In this document: positions 59,185-64,000 of the stretch, one piece after another
How the letters are laid out: each line of letters begins with the position of its first letter
How positions within the stretch are numbered: the stretch's first letter is position 1
Assembly: GCF_030254645.1 (NCBI RefSeq)
Contig: NZ_CP116346.1
Span: 4,505,001 to 4,569,000 of the forward strand
Direction of reading: 5' to 3'
Length of the DNA: 64,000 nucleotides
DNA from: Paucibacter sediminis
Lineage (GTDB): Bacteria; Pseudomonadota; Gammaproteobacteria; Burkholderiales; Burkholderiaceae_C
Notes under the pieces: model-generated
The model's input: the letters and a program-made list of their open reading frames with translations, nothing else
Databases searched by the model: none
What the model was told of the DNA's origin: nothing
Translations under genes and position numbers: made by a program

Positions 59185-61254
59185 TCAGGCCTGCTGCGCC
59201 GGCGGCGCGGCCGGCTCGTCCAGCGAGATGTCCACGTCGATGGGCGAGCTGGCCTGCGGCGTGCTCTGCCAGACCATGGTGGCCATCATGCCCGCGCCCG
59301 CGGCGGCCGCGGCACTGCCCGATCCGTCCAGCGGCAGGAACACATCGATGTCATCGCCGCGCACCTCATGCTCGGAGATGTCGCGCGCCACCGCATACAG
59401 CATCAGCAGATCGCGGTAGGCCGGCAGGTTCAGGCCGGCCTCGCCAAGCGCATCGCGCGCGAGCAGCGCCTGCACGGCCGCCATGCTCACGCCGGCATCG
59501 TGCCAGCAGGCCTGCAGGCGGCGCAGCACCTCGGGATAGGCTTCCAGGCCGTGGCCCTCGTTCAGATCCTCGCTCCAGGCCGGCGCGCGCGCATCGAAGC
59601 GCTCGGCAAAGCGCTCGGCCAGCGCGGCAAAGGCGGCGCGATCGCCGCGGCGCTGGTGAATCTCCAGCAGCTTCAGATAGGGCAGGCCGTTGCCATCCGC
59701 CTGCTCGAGGCGCTCGGTGAGCAGTTCGACGGCGGCGTCCTCCTGGCCCAGCACGAGGAAGAAGTCCACCTGCTGTTCCAGATCGATCAATTCCTCCACC
59801 GTCACCATGCGCTGCGCGTCCAACTGCCGCACCGGTGCGGCGCTGGGCGCATGCAGGGCGGCCGGCTGCGTCGGCAGGCCCTGGTTGATCAGTTGCACGC
59901 TGAGCGGTTCCTGCTCGGCGGCGGCGGCAGGCTCGCCCAGGTCCAGCAGGCCGGGCAAGGACATGGTGCGCTCGTCGGGCGGCGTGGACAAAGCGCCGGG
60001 CACGGTGGTATCCAGCGCCTCGGGAGGCATGGCGGGCGCCATGCGCGGCACGGCGGGAGCGGCCGGCGCAGGCGCCGCGGCCGCGGGCGCCGCTGCGCTC
60101 GCCTCGGGCCTGGAGCCGGACCACCAGGCCTCGCCATGCTGGCGCCGCTCGCGCCTCAGGGTCAGGCCCAGATAGGTGCAGGCGCCGGCCAGGGCCAGGC
60201 TGAGGGCCAGCAGGCCGAGGCTGAAGGGGTTGCTGTACTGCGCACGCTGGGCCTGCTCCAGCTGCACGCGCAGGGCCAGCAGGCGTTCCTGCGTCTGGCG
60301 CTGTTCGGCCTGCAGCTTGGCAAAACTCTGCTCCAGCTTGACCATGCGCTCGCTCGCCTCGGCCGCCGTACTGGCCGCGCCGCTGGCGGCGCTGGCAGCC
60401 TGGGCCGCCTGCAGGGAGCTGGATTCGAGCAGCGCTTCGGGCGCCTCGAGGCTCAGCCTGCCGCCGCCGGCCTTCGGGGCACTGGCGGCCTGCGCGGCGG
60501 CGGCCACGCTGGTGCGCGTGCGCGTGCTGCGCCTGGGCTTGGTGGTTTCGGCGCCAGGGGCGCTTGGGCCACTTGCGGCGCTTGACCCCGCCGCGCCATC
60601 GCCGGCCGCGCTGCGGGGGCCCGCCGCCGGGGCGCGCTTGGCGCGCGGCTTCGGCGCGGCGGCCGCGGCGGCACTTGCCGCCTGCTCGGGCGCCGCCAAG
60701 GTGGCCAGTTCCTGCGCCGACAGCAGGCTGGCCGGCTTGGCATTGGCGGTCGCCAGCGCGGCCTGCAGGGCGGGTGAGTATTCGCGCAACTCGGCGCTGG
60801 GCATGCGTGCACTGCCCGCGTCAGGCAAGGACGGCGCGCCGCTCGCGGGCGGGTCGATGAAGGCGGTGTACTGGCGCGTGAAGCGCGCCGGGCAGCCCAC
60901 CGCCAGATTCACGGTCACCAGCGGCTCGTCGATCTGCACCACCGTCTGCAAGCGCACCAGGCGCACCGAGCTTTCGTCCTCGCCCTCGAGCTGGATCTGC
61001 ACCAGATTGGCCGGCATGCGGGCATCGCCGGCCAGCACCTCGGCACGCACGCAATCGCGCGTCAGCGTTTCGCCGCGCGCCAGCTGCAGGGGGAAGGTCA
61101 GGCTCAGCGGTTGGCCCAGGGCCGACAGGGTCTGCGGACGCCCCACCCCCACCGCATGGGCGTTGGTCCATCCGCCGGCAAGAAGTGCAAGCAGGAGGGT
61201 GCGCAGTCTGGCGGACGCAGCGCCGGCCTGCGGCGCTGGTTTGGCTCGGTCCAT
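59185..61254 (-). CDS. FimV-like protein
   Basis: A 689-residue protein with a signal-like segment (LRTLLLALLAGGWTNAHA), the FimV N-terminal domain (VGVGRPQTLSALGQPLSLTF, VTVNLAVGCPARFTRQYTAF), an Ala/Pro-rich linker with a coiled coil (SERMVKLEQSFAKLQAEQRQ), a single membrane segment (FSLGLLALSLALAGACTYLG) and an acidic C-terminal part with TPR-like helices (IDLEQQVDFFLVLGQEDAAV). No LysM domain is recognisable. FimV relatives organise polar machinery and type IV pili. An upstream reading to 61335 is unlikely. Confidence 0.8.
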   Translation of the reverse strand: MDRAKPAPQAGAASARLRTLLLALLAGGWTNAHAVGVGRPQTLSALGQPLSLTFPLQLARGETLTRDCVRAEVLAGDARMPANLVQIQLEGEDESSVRLVRLQTVVQIDEPLVTVNLAVGCPARFTRQYTAFIDPPASGAPSLPDAGSARMPSAELREYSPALQAALATANAKPASLLSAQELATLAAPEQAASAAAAAAPKPRAKRAPAAGPRSAAGDGAAGSSAASGPSAPGAETTKPRRSTRTRTSVAAAAQAASAPKAGGGRLSLEAPEALLESSSLQAAQAASAASGAASTAAEASERMVKLEQSFAKLQAEQRQTQERLLALRVQLEQAQRAQYSNPFSLGLLALSLALAGACTYLGLTLRRERRQHGEAWWSGSRPEASAAAPAAAAPAPAAPAVPRMAPAMPPEALDTTVPGALSTPPDERTMSLPGLLDLGEPAAAAEQEPLSVQLINQGLPTQPAALHAPSAAPVRQLDAQRMVTVEELIDLEQQVDFFLVLGQEDAAVELLTERLEQADGNGLPYLKLLEIHQRRGDRAAFAALAERFAERFDARAPAWSEDLNEGHGLEAYPEVLRRLQACWHDAGVSMAAVQALLARDALGEAGLNLPAYRDLLMLYAVARDISEHEVRGDDIDVFLPLDGSGSAAAAAGAGMMATMVWQSTPQASSPIDVDISLDEPAAPPAQQA

Positions 61255-61372
61255 TCCCGGGATCTGTGTTGTTCTGCGGGGCACTCTAGCATGAGGCCCC
61301 GCGCCGGCGCCGCCGGAATGCTCTGCGGGCCGCACGCTGTTTCGTCGCGCCCACAGTCAGGGTGTTGAAACC

Positions 61373-62143
61373 TTAGCTGGCGTAGCCGGGCAGGCGGCGA
61401 TCCAGACGGCGCAGCAGCCCCGGCCAGGCCAGCGCCCCGCCCAGGCCCTTGGTCACCTGCGCGGCCTGCTGCTGGGCGCCGCCGATGATGGCCGGGTTCA
61501 CCTGCACCAGCTCGCCGCCGCCACTTTGCGCGCGCAGCTGGATCGCGCACACGCTCTCGAACAGATACATCGCCAGAAAGGCATCGGCGACGCTGGCTCC
61601 CAGCGTCAGCAGGCCATGGTTGCGCAGCATCAGGTAGTTCTTGGCGCCCAGGTCGGCCACCAGGCGCGGCTTCTCGTCCTCGCGCAGCGCCACGCCCTCG
61701 TAGTCGTGATAGCCCAGGCTGGAGAGCACGAAGATCGACTGCTGCGAGAGCGGCAGCACACCGCCCCGCTGCGCCGACACCGCCACGCCGTTGAGCGTGT
61801 GCGTGTGCAGCACGCAGCCGGCATCGGCGCGCGCCGCGTGCACGGCGCTGTGGATGGTGAAGCCGGCCGGGTTCACCGGATAGGGGCTGTCGTCCAGCTT
61901 GTTGCCCTGCATGTCCACCTTCACCAGGCTGGAGGCGGTGATCTCCTCGAACATCATGCCGTAGGGGTTGATGAGGAACTGATCGTGCTGGCCGGGCAGG
62001 CGCGCGCTGATGTGGGTGAAGACGAGATCGTCCCAGCCGAACAGCGCCACCAGGCGGTAGGCCGCCGCCAGGTCCACGCGCAAGCCCCATTCGGCCGCGC
62101 CGAAACGCTGCTGACCCTCGAGTTGTTCGGCATCTGCGGGCAT
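61373..62143 (-). CDS. Class II aldolase/adducin family protein
   Basis: A 256-residue protein with the zinc aldolase fold: FTHISARLPGQHDQFLINP, AGCVLHTHTLNGVAVSAQ (His pair) and LMLRNHGLLTLGASVADAFL. Catalytic detail is insufficient to name the substrate. The ATG has AGGAG upstream. It is divergent from the Crp/Fnr-type regulator, with 59 bases between. Confidence 0.85.
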   Translation of the reverse strand: MPADAEQLEGQQRFGAAEWGLRVDLAAAYRLVALFGWDDLVFTHISARLPGQHDQFLINPYGMMFEEITASSLVKVDMQGNKLDDSPYPVNPAGFTIHSAVHAARADAGCVLHTHTLNGVAVSAQRGGVLPLSQQSIFVLSSLGYHDYEGVALREDEKPRLVADLGAKNYLMLRNHGLLTLGASVADAFLAMYLFESVCAIQLRAQSGGGELVQVNPAIIGGAQQQAAQVTKGLGGALAWPGLLRRLDRRLPGYAS

Positions 62144-62202
62144 CTTGGTCTCCTGCTTCAGTAGGTTTTGGTGAGTCGTACACAATAGGGAAGGACGGCC
62201 AT

Positions 62203-62934
62203 GTGGAGCTGTCACGTCAGCGACTAAGCATGAATAGCCCGGTTCTTACAATTCCCGAACGCAGCAACATCGAGTCGGGGTCGTGGTTCTCAAAACTCTC
62301 ACTGCCCTTGCGCAGCGACATCCTCTCCCGTGCCACGGTCCGACGCCTCAGCGACGACGCCCTGCTCTCCTGCCGTGGCGAGCCGGCCGAGGAATGGGTG
62401 GGCGTGGCCAAGGGCGCGGTGCGCATCAGCTCGGTCTCGCTCTCGGGCAAGCAGATCACCCTTACTTATGTGGAGCCCGGCACCTGGTTCGGCGACATCT
62501 CGCTGTTCGACGGCCTGCCGCGCACCCACGATGCCACCGCGCATGGCGACACCACCCTGCTGGTGGTGCGCAAACCCGATTTCCGCGAACTGCTGGCGCG
62601 CCACTCCGAGCTCTACGAGGCGCTGCTGCGCCTGAACTGCCGGCGCCTGCGCCTGATGTTCGACGTGGTGGAAGACCTCAACACGCGGCCACTGGCCTCG
62701 CGCCTGGCCAAGCAGATCCTGCTGCTGGCGCGCAGCTACGGCGTGCCGCAGGGCGAGGAAATCCGCATCGGCCTGCAGCTGGCGCAGGAAGACCTGGCGC
62801 AGATGCTGGGCGCCTCGCGCCAGCGCGTCAACCAGGAGCTCAAGGGCTTCGAGCGCGACGGTGCGGTGCGCGTCGAGCCCACGCGCCTGGTGGTGCTGAG
62901 CAAGGAAAAATTGATGGCGATCGCCGCCAAGTAG
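62203..62934 (+). CDS. Crp/Fnr-family transcription regulator
   Basis: A 243-residue regulator with a cyclic-nucleotide-binding-like domain (EWVGVAKGAVRISSVSLSGK, YVEPGTWFGDISLFDGLPR) and a Crp-type winged helix (LAQEDLAQMLGASRQRVNQEL). No Cys cluster for an iron-sulfur centre is present. The GTG at 62203 has AAGGA seven bases upstream; the ATG at 62230 lacks one, so the GTG is preferred. It may regulate the divergent aldolase gene. Confidence 0.85.
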   Translation: MELSRQRLSMNSPVLTIPERSNIESGSWFSKLSLPLRSDILSRATVRRLSDDALLSCRGEPAEEWVGVAKGAVRISSVSLSGKQITLTYVEPGTWFGDISLFDGLPRTHDATAHGDTTLLVVRKPDFRELLARHSELYEALLRLNCRRLRLMFDVVEDLNTRPLASRLAKQILLLARSYGVPQGEEIRIGLQLAQEDLAQMLGASRQRVNQELKGFERDGAVRVEPTRLVVLSKEKLMAIAAK

Positions 62935-62991
62935 CGAGCCCGGCCACGCCGCCCGGGTCGCCGCACTGAATTCACTGCAATCAGGAGACCC

Positions 62992-64000
62992 ATGGAAGCG
63001 TTCACCGGCACCCGTGCCCCCTCACATTCGATCGACAACGAGGCCCTGGCCGCCTGGCTCGGCAGCCAGGTGCCAGGTTTTGCCGGCCCGCTCAGCATCG
63101 AGCAGTTCAAGGGCGGCCAGTCCAATCCCACCTACAAGCTCGTCACGCCGGGCCAGACCTATGTGATGCGCGCCAAGCCGGCGCCGGCGGCCAAGCTGCT
63201 GCCCTCGGCGCACGCCATCGAGCGCGAATACATGGTGATGCGCGCGCTGCAGGACACCGAGGTGCCGGTGCCGCGCATGCTGGCCTTGTGCGAGGACGAG
63301 AGCGTGATCGGCCGCGCCTTCTACATCATGGAGTTCGTGCAGGGCCGCGTGCTGTGGGACCAGTCCCTGCCCGGCATGACGAATGCCGAACGCGCCGCGC
63401 ATTACGAGGAGATGAACCGCGTCATCGCCGCGCTGCACAAGGTCGACGTGCAGGCGGTGGGCCTGGCCGGCTATGGCAAGCCGGGCAACTACTTCGAGCG
63501 TCAGATCGGGCGCTGGAGCAAGCAGTACCAGGCCTCCATCACCCAGCCCATCGAGGCGATGGACCGCCTGATCGAATGGCTGCCGGCGCATATCCCCGAG
63601 TCGGCGCGCGACCCGCGCGAGGTGTCCATCGTGCATGGCGACTTCCGCCTCGACAACCTGGTGTTCCACCCCGCCGAGCCGCGCGTGCTGGCGGTGCTGG
63701 ACTGGGAGCTCTCCACGCTGGGCCACCCGCTGGCCGACTTCAGCTACCACTGCATGTCCTGGCACATCCGCACCTCGGGCACTGCACGCGGCCTGGGCGG
63801 CGTGGACATCGCCGCGCTGGGCATCCCCGACGAGCAGAGCTATGTGCGCCGCTACTGCGAGCGCACCGGCCGCGTCGACCCGGCGCTGGTGACGAAGGAC
63901 TGGAACTTCTACCTGGCCTACAACCTGTTCCGCATCGCCGCCATCCTGCAGGGCATTGCCAAGCGCGCCGAGGACGGCACCGCCTCAAGCGCCCAGGCGC
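62992..64000 (+). CDS. Phosphotransferase family protein (ACAD10/11-like), 3' end cut by window
   Basis: At least 336 residues, open at the window edge. It starts with ATG after AGGAG and reads as an aminoglycoside-phosphotransferase-fold kinase: FKGGQSNPTYKLVTPGQTYV (nucleotide loop), YVMRAKPAP (Lys), VSIVHGDFRLDNLVFHP (catalytic loop) and AVLDWELSTLGHPLADF (metal site). Such proteins often accompany acyl-CoA dehydrogenases in fatty-acid or hydroxyacyl catabolism; the next gene is beyond the window. It follows the Crp/Fnr-type gene by 57 bases. Confidence 0.88.
   Translation, partial: MEAFTGTRAPSHSIDNEALAAWLGSQVPGFAGPLSIEQFKGGQSNPTYKLVTPGQTYVMRAKPAPAAKLLPSAHAIEREYMVMRALQDTEVPVPRMLALCEDESVIGRAFYIMEFVQGRVLWDQSLPGMTNAERAAHYEEMNRVIAALHKVDVQAVGLAGYGKPGNYFERQIGRWSKQYQASITQPIEAMDRLIEWLPAHIPESARDPREVSIVHGDFRLDNLVFHPAEPRVLAVLDWELSTLGHPLADFSYHCMSWHIRTSGTARGLGGVDIAALGIPDEQSYVRRYCERTGRVDPALVTKDWNFYLAYNLFRIAAILQGIAKRAEDGTASSAQA

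Overview
The window is high-GC DNA with dense, overlapping gene packing. It carries a betaproteobacterial gene set: an exosortase A (XrtA)/PEP-CTERM exopolysaccharide locus beside a pepA-holC / lptF-lptG neighbourhood, CysB and a FimV-like protein. A Burkholderiales member of the Roseateles/Paucibacter/Rubrivivax/Leptothrix type is the best guess. That is inferred from gene content; no rRNA or other taxonomic marker is present. I saw no rRNA, tRNA, CRISPR array, insertion sequence or prophage.

Layout. (1) 333-13836, plus strand: a translationally coupled tailoring and assembly module with an acyl carrier protein, two exosortase-A-associated alpha/beta hydrolases, a DegT-like aminotransferase, a double BioF2/FemAB-type GNAT protein, a secreted TPR protein, a Wzx-type flippase, a second BioF2/FemAB-type protein, an acyltransferase-3 membrane protein, an SGNH esterase, an asparagine-synthetase-like protein without its N-terminal Cys, and the exosortase-A-associated O-glycosylation ligase/polymerase. 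(2) 18667-13855, minus: AlgD-type GDP-mannose 6-dehydrogenase, a GT4 glycosyltransferase, a PaaK/CapK-like adenylating enzyme and a polysaccharide deacetylase. (3) 18895-20783, plus: an SGNH hydrolase and a second acyltransferase-3 protein. (4) 37692-20796, minus: the core XrtA operon of export lipoprotein, chain-length protein, tyrosine autokinase, outer-membrane barrel, secretion ATPase, deacetylase, FemAB-like protein, exosortase A (with C-terminal EpsI), three glycosyltransferases and two glutamine amidotransferases. (5) 39516-37966 minus and 39793-40548 plus: a divergent pair of an FAD-linked oxidoreductase and a PEP-CTERM protein. The latter has a textbook sigma-54 promoter. (6) 50587-40668, minus: the priming sugar transferase, then PrsK-PrsR-PrsT, a GNAT-PilZ fusion and an S1 protease. 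(7) 51029-64000: housekeeping and flanking genes (LivK-type binding protein, holC, pepA, lptFG, cbiX, cysB, an aminotransferase, a FimV-like protein, a class II aldolase, a Crp/Fnr regulator, and a phosphotransferase cut by the window edge).

How it fits together (inference). The priming transferase and the glycosyltransferases build a lipid-linked repeat that includes a GDP-ManA-derived residue from AlgD. The asparagine-synthetase-like amidotransferases may convert uronates to uronamides. GNAT, acyltransferase-3, SGNH and deacetylase proteins decorate or trim the polymer. The flippase, the ligase/polymerase, and the Wzz-, kinase- and Wza-like proteins move it out. XrtA processes PEP-CTERM proteins. 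The PrsK-PrsR two-component system activates sigma-54 promoters such as the one at 39711-39726, which would couple production of the sorted protein to the polysaccharide machinery.
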